This document shows, one piece after another, positions 55,038 to 63,751 of a stretch of DNA of 64,000 nucleotides. The stretch is from Brevibacillus laterosporus DSM 25 (GTDB lineage Bacteria > Bacillota > Bacilli > Brevibacillales > Brevibacillaceae), in contig NZ_CP017705.1 in NCBI RefSeq assembly GCF_002706795.1, forward strand, positions 2,974,501-3,038,500, in the 5' to 3' direction. Numbering within the stretch: the first letter of the stretch is position 1; the number at the start of each line of letters is the position of its first letter. Below the pieces are notes generated by a model. It had not been told where the DNA came from. It was given only the letters and a program-made list of their open reading frames with translations, and searched no databases. The position numbers and the translations under genes were made by a program.

Positions 55038-56020
55038 TTTATGAAAGTGCTCTAGAACTAATAGGGAATACACCGGTTGTTAAGCTTAAACATTTAGTAC
55101 AGCGTGAAAATAGCGAATTGTTCGTAAAACTAGAGGGCTTTAATCCTGGTGGTAGCTCAAAAGATAGGGTTGCCAAACGTATCATTGAGTTTGCTGAAAA
55201 AAATGGACATTTGAAACCAAATGGAACAATTGTTGAGTCCTCATCAGGCAATCTGGCTATAGGACTAGCTATGGTGGCTAAGATGAAAGGCTATCAAATG
55301 ATTTGTGTAGTAGATCCTAAGATTAGCAAGGTCAATTTGAACCTGATTAAAGCATTTGGAGCACAGGTTCATATGGTAGATAAGTCAGATGAGCATGGTA
55401 ATTATTTGAAAACAAGATTGGCTACGGCACAACTATTAGAGAGCTCGATAGAGGGGGCTTATTGGCCAAATCAATATAACAATCCAGAAAATCCTAAAGC
55501 GTATATGCAGTCATTAGCCCGTGAAATCCATAGTGATTTTCAGGATACATTAGATTGGATTGTATGCCCGGTTGGTACAGCAGGATTAATAACAGGAGTA
55601 GCAACGGAAATGAAAAAACTAAGCCCTTCTGTGAAAATTTTAGCTGTAGACGCTGTAGGATCGGTGATTTTTGGTGGGCAACCAGGTCCTCGAAGATTGC
55701 TTGGTATTGGAAATGCAATCGTTCCCGGCAATTTAGATAAAAGTTTGTATGATCAATTAAGCTATGTAAATGATGCAGATGCGTTTTATATCACAAGGCA
55801 ACTAGTATTACAGGAAGGACTACTTGTTGGTGGGTCATCAGGGGCAACTGTTTGTGCTGCTTTACGCTTACTGGAGGATTTACCTAAAGGACAAAGAGTA
55901 TTAGCAATCCTGCCTGATAGAGGAGATAGATACTATAGCACCATTTTTTCAGATGAATGGATGAGCGAACATGAAATTACATTGCCTACATCCATTTATA
56001 AATCTGTTTCGATTAAATAA
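55034..56020 (+). CDS. sbnA: SbnA-like O-phosphoserine/glutamate condensing enzyme
   Basis: A 328-residue PLP enzyme of the cysteine-synthase fold, the size of SbnA. 'NPGGSSKDRVAKR' holds the PLP lysine (Lys43); 'ESSSGNLAIGLA' and 'VGGSSGATVCAAL' are the phosphate-binding loops. SbnA joins O-phospho-L-serine and L-glutamate to N-(1-amino-1-carboxy-2-ethyl)-glutamate. SbnI and SbnB neighbours decide for SbnA over CysK/CysM. ATG 55034 follows GGGAGGCGA and overlaps the previous stop. Confidence 0.85.
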   Translation: MIYESALELIGNTPVVKLKHLVQRENSELFVKLEGFNPGGSSKDRVAKRIIEFAEKNGHLKPNGTIVESSSGNLAIGLAMVAKMKGYQMICVVDPKISKVNLNLIKAFGAQVHMVDKSDEHGNYLKTRLATAQLLESSIEGAYWPNQYNNPENPKAYMQSLAREIHSDFQDTLDWIVCPVGTAGLITGVATEMKKLSPSVKILAVDAVGSVIFGGQPGPRRLLGIGNAIVPGNLDKSLYDQLSYVNDADAFYITRQLVLQEGLLVGGSSGATVCAALRLLEDLPKGQRVLAILPDRGDRYYSTIFSDEWMSEHEITLPTSIYKSVSIK

Positions 56021-56044
56021 AGCGATAGTGATAAAGGAGTGGTT

Positions 56045-57067
56045 ATGATGTTAGTGGAAACAAAGCCAGAATTAATCTATCTGAACAAGCAAGATATTAT
56101 TAATGTAGGTGGCTATAAGTCTGAGATATACGTTCAAGCTATAAAACAAGCTCTTGCACTACATTCAGAAAAGAACTTTAGTCAGCCATTAAAACCGTAT
56201 TTGAAGACAAATAAAAAAGATGAGCATATCGCAGATCGAATCATAGCTATGCCGGCCTACTTGGGAGAACCTTCTATTTCAGGAATCAAGTGGATTGGAA
56301 GTAAGTTTTCAAATCCAACGAAAAAAAACATGGAAAGAGCTAGTGCTTTGATCATTTTAAATGATCCTGAAACGAACTTCCCCATTGCGATTTTAGAGGG
56401 CAGTGTTATCAGTGCCATGAGAACTGCGGCAGTAACAGTAGTAGCAACGGAATATTTGGCTAAAAAAGGGTTCCAACATTTATCCGTTATAGGTTGTGGA
56501 TTAATTGCTAAGATGCAAATAAATTCTTTATTGGAACAGTTTGACCATATAAAGAACGTACATTTGTTTGATTTAGATTTACAAAAGGCTGAGATGTTTG
56601 GTAAGGAGATGCAACAGCGCTTTAGTCATGTTGTATTCCAAATTCATCAATCAGCTCAAAGTGCGGTAGAGAATGCTGAAGTTTTAGTCACTTGCACAGT
56701 AACAGACCAGCCTTATATTAAAGCAGAGTGGATTCAAAAAGGGACATTTGTAAGTAACATTTCTATTATGGATATAGAGAAGAAAGCTTTCTTACGGGCG
56801 GATAAAGTGGTTGTTGATGACTGGGATCAATCCAATCGAGAGAAAAAAATTATTAATCAATTAGTATTAGAAGGAAAGTTTTCAAAAGAAATGCTACATG
56901 CAGAGCTAGGGGATATTATTACTAATAAAAAAGCAGGCCGAGAAACCGATGACGAGATCATCATTCTAAATCCGATGGGGATGGCTATAGAGGATATCTC
57001 TTGCGCCTATGAAATATATAAAAAAGCACGGCAAGAAAAAATCGGCACAACATTGAGCCTGTACTAA
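56045..57067 (+). CDS. sbnB: SbnB-like NAD-dependent dehydrogenase (L-Dap release)
   Basis: A 340-residue ornithine-cyclodeaminase-family protein, size as SbnB. N-terminal 'LIYLNKQDIINVGGYKSEIY' and Rossmann motif 'LSVIGCGLIAKMQIN' are typical; 'SGIKWIGSKFSNPTKKNMER' matches SbnB substrate-side residues. SbnB oxidatively cleaves the SbnA product to L-2,3-diaminopropionate and 2-oxoglutarate. AAAGGAG lies five bases before ATG 56045 (ATG 56048 also possible). Last gene of the operon. Confidence 0.85.
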   Translation: MMLVETKPELIYLNKQDIINVGGYKSEIYVQAIKQALALHSEKNFSQPLKPYLKTNKKDEHIADRIIAMPAYLGEPSISGIKWIGSKFSNPTKKNMERASALIILNDPETNFPIAILEGSVISAMRTAAVTVVATEYLAKKGFQHLSVIGCGLIAKMQINSLLEQFDHIKNVHLFDLDLQKAEMFGKEMQQRFSHVVFQIHQSAQSAVENAEVLVTCTVTDQPYIKAEWIQKGTFVSNISIMDIEKKAFLRADKVVVDDWDQSNREKKIINQLVLEGKFSKEMLHAELGDIITNKKAGRETDDEIIILNPMGMAIEDISCAYEIYKKARQEKIGTTLSLY

Positions 57068-57125
57068 ATGGAATGAAAATTAAGTAATGGGCTAGGCTGG
57101 ATGGAAACGATTTTGTAATGGACAA

Positions 57126-57172
57126 AGAAGCACATTTTTGACGCTAGTAGTCAAACAATGTGCTTTTTTTTA
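57126..57172 (+). terminator. Terminator of the diaminopropionate operon
   Basis: GAAGCACATT...AATGTGCTT with an inner TTTGAC/GTCAAA stem, followed by eight T. Confidence 0.85.
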
Positions 57173-57237
57173 TTTACCTTATTTCTTTTCCACGCTTTAC
57201 ATATACATGGTGTAGAGGGGAAAAGGAGGGATCTTGG

Positions 57238-58662
57238 ATGAACCAGGAGGAACAACGTCAACTGGAGTATGCGATTGATGAAATAACGGAAATTGCCAAA
57301 GGGTTTGGCTTAGATTTTTATCCCATGCGGTATGAGATATGCCCAGCAGAGATTATTTATACATTTGGGGCCTATGGTATGCCGACCAGATATTCGCATT
57401 GGTCATTTGGAAAAAGCTTCTATAAAATGAAGCTTCAGTATGATTTAAATCTCAGCAAAATTTATGAATTAGTGATTAACTCTAATCCATGCTATGCTTT
57501 TTTATTAGACGGAAATAGCTTGATCCAAAATAAATTAATCGTGGCCCATGTACTGGCTCACTGCGATTTTTTCAAGAATAACGTACGCTTTAGCAATACC
57601 AATCGCAATATGGTAGAGAGCATGGCAGCTAGTGCTGATCGTATTCGGGAATACGAGATTGCCTATGGAAAAGAGAAAGTGGAGGAGCTATTGGATGCTT
57701 GCATCGGAATTCAGGAGCATATTGATCCAAGACTGATCCAGCCCAACAAAGAAAGAGCAAAACCATATGGAAATGAGACGGATGCCCCTAAGATTTCTAA
57801 GCCTAGTTCGCCCTATGATGATTTATGGAAGTTAGATCAAGCAGACCTACAAACAGATGTTGCTTCTAATCAACCACAACGGTTTCCTGCGCAACCGGAG
57901 AAAGATCTGCTCTGGTTTATCCAGGAATATAGCCCATATTTGGCACCATGGCAACGCGATATCATGACTATTATACGCGATGAAATGCTCTATTTTTGGC
58001 CACAAATGGAAACGAAGATTATGAATGAAGGCTGGGCTTCCTTTTGGCATTGTCGGATTCTTCGGGAGATGGATTTGACCGAAGCTGAAACAATCGAATT
58101 TGCTAAGCTACACTCTTCAGTGATACAGCCATCTACTACCAGCATTAATCCGTATCATTTAGGCCTGAAAATGTTTGAGGATATTGAGATGCGTTTTAAT
58201 AATCCTACGAAAGAAGAACAGGAGCGTTTCGGTCGCAAGCCAAATCAAGGACTGGAAAAAATCTTTGAGGTGCGTGAACTGGATGGAGATATTTCGTTTA
58301 TCCGTAACTATCTGACAGAAGACCTCGTAAGGCAATTGGATATGTATACATTCGGAAAGCAGGGGAACGATTGGGTGATCACACAAAAACAGTGGGAGCT
58401 GGTGCGTGATCAATTAGCACTTTCTCGTGTAAATGGAGGCTTCCCGTACTTGATCGTACAAGATGGTGACTACCTCCGTAGCGGAGAATTGTATATCAAG
58501 CATCTATATGAAGGATTAGAGCTAGATGTGAAATACGTTGAGAAAACCTTACCGTACGTCTTCACGATATGGGGTAAAAATGTACACATTGAGACTACAT
58601 TAGATGGTCGGTCTGTGGTTTTTAGCTACGATGGAAAAAAGGTTCATCGGCGGTTTTTATAG
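57238..58662 (+). CDS. spoVR: SpoVR family protein
   Basis: A 474-residue protein matching SpoVR, involved in spore cortex formation in B. subtilis: '[20 protein letters not shown]', '[14 protein letters not shown]', '[15 protein letters not shown]' and the C-terminal SpoVR domain are visible. ATG 57238 is chosen for AAAAGGAGGG eight bases upstream. It supports a sporulating host. Monocistronic. Confidence 0.93.
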   Translation: MNQEEQRQLEYAIDEITEIAKGFGLDFYPMRYEICPAEIIYTFGAYGMPTRYSHWSFGKSFYKMKLQYDLNLSKIYELVINSNPCYAFLLDGNSLIQNKLIVAHVLAHCDFFKNNVRFSNTNRNMVESMAASADRIREYEIAYGKEKVEELLDACIGIQEHIDPRLIQPNKERAKPYGNETDAPKISKPSSPYDDLWKLDQADLQTDVASNQPQRFPAQPEKDLLWFIQEYSPYLAPWQRDIMTIIRDEMLYFWPQMETKIMNEGWASFWHCRILREMDLTEAETIEFAKLHSSVIQPSTTSINPYHLGLKMFEDIEMRFNNPTKEEQERFGRKPNQGLEKIFEVRELDGDISFIRNYLTEDLVRQLDMYTFGKQGNDWVITQKQWELVRDQLALSRVNGGFPYLIVQDGDYLRSGELYIKHLYEGLELDVKYVEKTLPYVFTIWGKNVHIETTLDGRSVVFSYDGKKVHRRFL

Positions 58663-58971
58663 GATGTAGGAAGTTAGTGTGGTTAGATCCATGTCTGTAT
58701 GTTTACATCTCGAATCATCTGTGAGGATGAGACGGGATGTTTTTTGTTTTCTTGACTATTCATAAAATCCTCTCTATTATCGACAATTTACAAATCTTTT
58801 TTGATAACAATAGTACATATCTATGAAGTTTAGTATAATGGGTAAAACAGCGTAAAAAACTAAGGAGTAATCTGTCAGTTGCATAGAGAAACATAGCGAC
58901 TTAGGGGGTATAGCACCTTAGCCTATTCATAAGTAACTAGACATCTCGAGCAGAAGGAGCTTAGCCTGTTC
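58663..58971 (+). promoter_or_regulatory. Leader/promoter region of the two-component operon
   Basis: TATAAT at 58834-58839 is the likely -10. A 14-base direct repeat CTTAGCCTRTTCAT occurs at ~58918-58930 and ~58960-58973, the second copy covering the kinase start codon. AGAAGGAG (58952-58959) is 12 bases from the ATG, unusually far. Confidence 0.45.
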
Positions 58972-60588
58972 ATGAACAAACCTGGCAAAAGGAAGTTGCA
59001 GCTTAGCTTACACACAAAAATTATTTTGCTTATTGGAATTGTCGTTATTAGTTCTCTATTGGTTACAAATATGCTGATTAGCAGGGATATTGCTAGTCAA
59101 ACCAAGGATAGCTTGTCTGAGAAGCTGACCGATATTGGGCGGATTGTAGCTAATTCGGTCGTTGTTATTGAGGGATTAACAGGCAAGCGAGATCAAGCAG
59201 AAATTCAGACCTATTCTAATCGGATCAAAGATTTGACGAATGTGAGCTTTGTGGTCGTGCTTGATATGAATTTAATTAGAAAATCTCACCCTCTTCCTTC
59301 CAGAGTAGGACAATCCTTTATGGATCGGGAAGATGCGAATGCTTCATTATCTGGCAAGGAATACATCTCCATCGCAGTAGGGGTGCTGGGCGAGGCATTA
59401 CGAGTATTTACGCCTGTATATGATAATAATGGCAAACAGATTGGTGTTGTGACTGTCGGCATCGCATTAGATGATGTAGGAAAAGCAGTTAAGCAGAGCC
59501 GGTCGGTGATTTACCTAAGCATGATACTTGGAATTGCGATTGGTATTATTGGAGCGTTGCTGTTTGCCAGACATATTAAAAAGATTTTGTTTGGACTAGA
59601 GCCTTTTGCTATTGCGAAAGTGCTAGAAGAACAAAGTGCGATGCTTCAATCCGTGCGTGAAGGTGTTATAGCTGTGGATCGGGAAGGGATCATTACCTTG
59701 GTCAATTCGGAGGCGCGCCGGTTATTACAACTAGCAGATAGCTCTGAGGAAATCGTAGGCAAGTATGCGAGTGATCACATGTGGATATTGGAGGAAACCT
59801 TGCGTACGGGCAAGGCACAGTTGGATGAGCATTATAGTATCAATGGAATCTCACTTGTGATTAACTGTGTACCAGTAGTAGTTGATGATTATGTAGTAGG
59901 AGTTGTGGCTACTTTCCGAGATAAGACAGAAATACAACAACTGGTAGAACAAATTACAGGAATCCAGCTCTACGCCGATGCGCTTCGGGCCAAATCGCAC
60001 GAATTTAAAAATAAATTGCATGTTATTCAAGGCATGATACACATGGGCTATTATGACCAGCTCAATGAATATATTAAACAAATTTCAATCCAACACCAAA
60101 AAGAAATTGGGTTTATTGTGAGAAGGATTAAGAGTTCAGTTTTCGCTGGATTTCTATTGGGAAAAATAAGCGATGCTAGAGAAGATGATGTAGAGCTGAT
60201 CTTAAACGAAGAGAGTTATTTAGCTGAAACTGAAGATTCAGAGCTGATTCATTCTCTCATTACCATTGTCGGAAATCTGATTAATAACGCTATGGAAGCT
60301 TCTATACATGCAGAGGTTAAAAAAGTAGAGCTCAAAATTGAACAAACAGAAGAACAGATTTTAATTGAACTAACCGATAGCGGACAAGGAATTCCACCAA
60401 CATTTAGACGAGAAATCTTTGTTAAGGGTTTTTCGACTAAAGGAGAAAATAGAGGATTGGGGCTGTATTTTGTTACTCAGCATGTGGATAAGTGGAAAGG
60501 TGAGATTGCTATCCATTCTGTTGAGGGAAAAGGAACGAGCTTTGTAATAGCCCTGCCTTACAAAATGAAGGATGAGTATGATGATTAA
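58972..60588 (+). CDS. CitA/DcuS-type sensor histidine kinase
   Basis: A 538-residue kinase: membrane helices at ~15-33 and ~178-198 flank an extracytoplasmic PDC/CitA-type ligand domain (~40-175). A cytoplasmic PAS (~225-330) follows, then the H-box 'KSHEFKNKLHVIQGMIH', N-box 'NLINNAMEAS' and 'GQGIPP'/'GLGLYFV' ATP motifs. The family senses citrate, malate or other dicarboxylates. It overlaps the response regulator gene by 11 bases. Confidence 0.9.
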   Translation: MNKPGKRKLQLSLHTKIILLIGIVVISSLLVTNMLISRDIASQTKDSLSEKLTDIGRIVANSVVVIEGLTGKRDQAEIQTYSNRIKDLTNVSFVVVLDMNLIRKSHPLPSRVGQSFMDREDANASLSGKEYISIAVGVLGEALRVFTPVYDNNGKQIGVVTVGIALDDVGKAVKQSRSVIYLSMILGIAIGIIGALLFARHIKKILFGLEPFAIAKVLEEQSAMLQSVREGVIAVDREGIITLVNSEARRLLQLADSSEEIVGKYASDHMWILEETLRTGKAQLDEHYSINGISLVINCVPVVVDDYVVGVVATFRDKTEIQQLVEQITGIQLYADALRAKSHEFKNKLHVIQGMIHMGYYDQLNEYIKQISIQHQKEIGFIVRRIKSSVFAGFLLGKISDAREDDVELILNEESYLAETEDSELIHSLITIVGNLINNAMEASIHAEVKKVELKIEQTEEQILIELTDSGQGIPPTFRREIFVKGFSTKGENRGLGLYFVTQHVDKWKGEIAIHSVEGKGTSFVIALPYKMKDEYDD

Positions 60589-61294
60589 GGTGCTAATCGT
60601 AGAAGATGACCCAATGGTTGCAGAATTTAATAAAAGATACTTAGAGATGGTGGAAGGCTTCACCGTTCAAGCAGTGGCCAATGATGTTAACAAGGCTTTA
60701 GAGATGATTGACGAGATAGAGGTTGATCTTGTACTTCTTGATGTTTATTTGCCTGGCAAGAGTGGATTTGACTTTCTCACACAAATCCGTCAAAGAGAAA
60801 GAAGTATTGATGTCATTATGATCACAGCAGCGTGTGATACGAAAAGCATTAATAAGGCGTTGCAATTTGGTGCTGTTGATTATTTAATTAAGCCATTTGA
60901 GTTTGAACGCTTACAGGAGGCCCTTCAAGGTTATAAAGAGAAAGCTAGCGTGATGAAACGTCAAAAAAAATTAAGTCAAACCGATTTGGATAAATTATTG
61001 TTAGCCAAGGATAAAGACCATGTCCATATGTTATTGGACCTTCCAAAAGGATTGACGCGTACGACATTACAATTGATTTGGGATCATATTACCGAAAGAA
61101 GAGGGCAAGCATTTTCCACGGAAGAAATGGCTCACGAAGTAGGTATATCGCGTGTATCTATGCGGAAATACCTGAACTTTTTAAGCGAAATCGGAGTGTT
61201 AAAGGCTGAAATTATGTATGGGACCGTAGGACGTCCAGTGTGTAAGCACCGGACTGTCGAAGATAGTAGCGAGCGCATTAAACAATATATGTAA
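60578..61294 (+). CDS. CitB/DcuR-type response regulator
   Basis: A 238-residue regulator: receiver domain 1-120 with 'VEDDPMVAE' acidic pocket, phospho-acceptor Asp55 in 'LVLLDVYLPG' and the conserved Lys in 'YLIKPFEFERL'; C-terminal HTH (~165-215). Partner of the upstream kinase. Target is likely a transport or metabolism gene; the AEC transporter next door is an obvious candidate. ATG 60578 follows GAAGGATGAGT; ATG 60572 and 60581 are alternatives. Confidence 0.9.
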   Translation: MMIKVLIVEDDPMVAEFNKRYLEMVEGFTVQAVANDVNKALEMIDEIEVDLVLLDVYLPGKSGFDFLTQIRQRERSIDVIMITAACDTKSINKALQFGAVDYLIKPFEFERLQEALQGYKEKASVMKRQKKLSQTDLDKLLLAKDKDHVHMLLDLPKGLTRTTLQLIWDHITERRGQAFSTEEMAHEVGISRVSMRKYLNFLSEIGVLKAEIMYGTVGRPVCKHRTVEDSSERIKQYM

Positions 61295-61299
61295 GAAAC

Positions 61300-61334
61300 A
61301 GGCGACTAGCATTTGACTGGTCGCCTTTTTTTAT
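61300..61334 (+). terminator. Terminator after the two-component operon
   Basis: AGGCGACTAG and CTGGTCGCCT (one G-U pair) followed by seven T. Confidence 0.85.
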
Positions 61335-61445
61335 TTTTAAAAGCAGACATTTTCTTTGTTTGGTTACATTAGTTACATAATCAGTTTAATAAGTTAGATA
61401 AGGTAGGCAGAATAGAAAAGTAAGATTATGATAGAACCATAAAGA

Positions 61446-61463
61446 ATGTGAATTGATTCACAA
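61446..61463. promoter_or_regulatory. Rex-like operator, site 1
   Basis: ATGTGAATTGATTCACAA differs at one base from the Rex consensus TTGTGAANNNNTTCACAA. Rex represses fermentation genes, including lactate dehydrogenase, until NADH rises. Confidence 0.65.
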
Positions 61464-61501
61464 GGGTAAAACAAATAACTTACTTATTTTTTTGAGCCAT
61501 G

Positions 61502-61519
61502 ATGTGAAAGTATTCACAT
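61502..61519. promoter_or_regulatory. Rex-like operator, site 2
   Basis: ATGTGAAAGTATTCACAT matches the Rex consensus core TGTGAANNNNTTCACA, with its outermost bases differing. It lies 25 bases before the AEC start, within the leader. Confidence 0.6.
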
Positions 61520-61543
61520 TTGCAATACAAGGGGGAGTGCTCG

Positions 61544-62599
61544 ATGAATATCGGGGAAATTTTTATTAGCACATTAACAGATAGCAAGATTGTTAGTGCC
61601 ATTAGTTCTTCTGTCTTCATTATTTTCTTAGGATTCTTTTTACGTAAGAAAGAAGTGCTATCAAAGCAAACAGCTAAGATTTTAAGTAACGTTATCTTAT
61701 CTGTAGCTCTTCCAGCACTAGCATTTACGGCTTTTATGACCGACATCAATACAGAATCCTTGAAACAAGGGATTAACCTTCTGATTTGGGGAATCTTGGT
61801 CTACATCGTACTCATTATTGTTACTAAACCACTGTTTGCGAAATTTGCAGGTGATAAACAAGATGTACTACGTGTTCTAACGATCTTTGGTTCAACTACC
61901 TTCTTCGGAATTCCAATCGTACAAGTTATGTATGGTGCAGTTGGTGTTATGTATGCTTCTATCTTTAACATTGGATATCGTATCTTCCTTTACTCTTACG
62001 GCTATATCAAGATGTCTGGTTTAAAAATGGAAGCGAAAAACATCAAAACAATGTTTTTAAATCCAATCGTATTGGCTACCTTTGCTGGATTATTTATCTG
62101 GATGTTCCAAAATTATATTCCACAGGTTCACATGATGGCAGATGGAAAAGAAGTAAGCTACGCATTCCTTCGTATAGACCAAACAGCCTTGTGGTTATTT
62201 AAACCAATGGATTATCTAGCTAAATTAGCTTCTCCGCTTGCTTGGTTGTCTATCGGTGCTACTCTTGCTGAGATTTCTTTAAAAGATGCTGTACGAGTAA
62301 AAGATGCTTGGTACTACAGCTTAAATAAAGTTGTCATCGTTCCGATTGTTAATATCGTGATCTTGACTGTCCTAACAATGACTGGTCTATTGCCAATCTC
62401 TCATGTAGCTTTGGCAACGGTAGTAATCATGATGGCTACACCAACAGCAACAGTGGCAGCAGCTTATGCCATCAGCTTTGATAAAGAGGCAGTATTAACA
62501 TCTAACTGCTCCTTGTTATCCACAATACTTGGTGTGCTAGCAATGCCTTTATGGATTGTTGTCCTAGAAATGATTAAATCTTTGGGACTGTTTGTATAA
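61544..62599 (+). CDS. AEC-family transporter (malate/lactate-type permease)
   Basis: A 351-residue membrane protein with ten hydrophobic segments and the AEC pattern 'LSVALPALAFTAFM' (N-half) and 'ATPTATVAAAYAISFDKEA' (C-half). AEC (auxin efflux carrier) proteins include bacterial malate and lactate carriers. It precedes a D-lactate-type dehydrogenase by ~60 bases and shares its Rex-like promoter; export of fermentation acid is a reasonable inference. ATG 61544 follows AAGGGGGAG. Confidence 0.85.
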   Translation: MNIGEIFISTLTDSKIVSAISSSVFIIFLGFFLRKKEVLSKQTAKILSNVILSVALPALAFTAFMTDINTESLKQGINLLIWGILVYIVLIIVTKPLFAKFAGDKQDVLRVLTIFGSTTFFGIPIVQVMYGAVGVMYASIFNIGYRIFLYSYGYIKMSGLKMEAKNIKTMFLNPIVLATFAGLFIWMFQNYIPQVHMMADGKEVSYAFLRIDQTALWLFKPMDYLAKLASPLAWLSIGATLAEISLKDAVRVKDAWYYSLNKVVIVPIVNIVILTVLTMTGLLPISHVALATVVIMMATPTATVAAAYAISFDKEAVLTSNCSLLSTILGVLAMPLWIVVLEMIKSLGLFV

Positions 62600-62661
62600 A
62601 AGAAATAACGAAAACTAGAGAAAATGGCAAGTAGGTTCACAAAAGAGAGGGAGGATTTCAA

Positions 62662-63663
62662 ATGAAAACAGTTAATTTAGTTTGCTATGGTGTACGCGAT
62701 GTAGAGGTTGAATTCTTTCAAAAACTAAACAAATTCAATTATAATTTAACACTAGTAACAGATTTAATGAATGATACGAATGTTGAGATGGCTAAAGGTG
62801 CAGATGCGGTTATGGTTCGCGGTAATTGTAAGGCGACTCGCACGAATATCGAAAAATTAGCTAGCTACGGAGTGAAATATTTACTCACTAGAACGGTAGG
62901 TTTTAACCATATTGATCTACAAGCAGTGAAGGATTGTGGTATGAAAGCAGCTCGCGTACCAGCTTATTCTCCAAATGCGATTTCTGAATTAGCACTTACA
63001 CTTGGCATGATGTTGATGCGCAATGCTTCTTATACAGCTAATAAAACAAAAGATAAAGACTTCACAGTAGATGCTTCTATGTTTAGTAAGGAAATTCGCA
63101 ATTGCACAGTAGGTATCTTGGGTACTGGTAAAATTGGCTTAACAACTGCTAAATTATTCAAAGGCTTGGGAGCTCATGTAGTAGCATACGACGTTTTTGA
63201 AAATGAAACAGCCAAAATAATTGTAGATTATCTGCCTCTAGATGAAGTATTAGCAAAATCTGACTTAATTTCTGTCCATGTTCCGTTCTTCAAAGATCAG
63301 AATTACAAAATGATTAACGACGAGTTCCTAGCGAAAATGAAAGATCAAGCTGTGCTGATCAACACATCTCGCGGTGAGTTGCAAGATAATGAAGCAATTC
63401 TACGAGCTTTAGAAACAAATAAACTAGCTGGTTTCGGTACCGACGTATTTGAAAATGAATCTACTTTCTTCTTCAAAAACTTGAAGGATCAGGCTTTGCC
63501 TAATGAAACAATTGAAAAGCTAATCAACATGTTCCCGCGAGTTCTGGTAACACCACATATCGGTTCTTACACAGATGAAGCGCTCACAAACATGGTAGAA
63601 ATCTCTTATGAGAACCTGTATAGCTTCCTTACTGCGGGAAGATGTGATAACGAAGTAGCATAA
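62662..63663 (+). CDS. D-lactate dehydrogenase-type D-2-hydroxyacid dehydrogenase
   Basis: A 333-residue NAD-dependent D-2-hydroxyacid dehydrogenase. Rossmann motif 'VGILGTGKIGLTTAK' (~152); catalytic Arg in 'LINTSRGEL' (~236), Glu in 'GTDVFENES' (~265) and His in 'TPHIGSYTDEA' (~298). The 'TRTVGFNHID' and 'YSPNAISELA' segments point to D-LDH/VanH rather than phosphoglycerate dehydrogenase. It probably reduces pyruvate to D-lactate. GAGAGGGAGG precedes the ATG. Confidence 0.92.
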   Translation: MKTVNLVCYGVRDVEVEFFQKLNKFNYNLTLVTDLMNDTNVEMAKGADAVMVRGNCKATRTNIEKLASYGVKYLLTRTVGFNHIDLQAVKDCGMKAARVPAYSPNAISELALTLGMMLMRNASYTANKTKDKDFTVDASMFSKEIRNCTVGILGTGKIGLTTAKLFKGLGAHVVAYDVFENETAKIIVDYLPLDEVLAKSDLISVHVPFFKDQNYKMINDEFLAKMKDQAVLINTSRGELQDNEAILRALETNKLAGFGTDVFENESTFFFKNLKDQALPNETIEKLINMFPRVLVTPHIGSYTDEALTNMVEISYENLYSFLTAGRCDNEVA

Positions 63664-63696
63664 CAATTTTGTAAAAGTAATAGTCTCTTTGCAAGT

Positions 63697-63738
63697 AGCC
63701 ACCTTTCATCTGGGTAGAGAAAGGTGGCTGTTTTTATT
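63697..63738. terminator. Terminator after the D-LDH gene
   Basis: AGCCACCTTTC and GAAAGGTGGCT flank a 12-base loop, then GTTTTTATTTG. Confidence 0.88.
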
Positions 63739-63751
63739 TGACCAATTAGCT

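Noticed and set aside
55034-56020. Ordinary cysteine synthase (CysK/CysM)
   Set aside because: SbnI- and SbnB-like genes flank it in one operon and its length matches SbnA.
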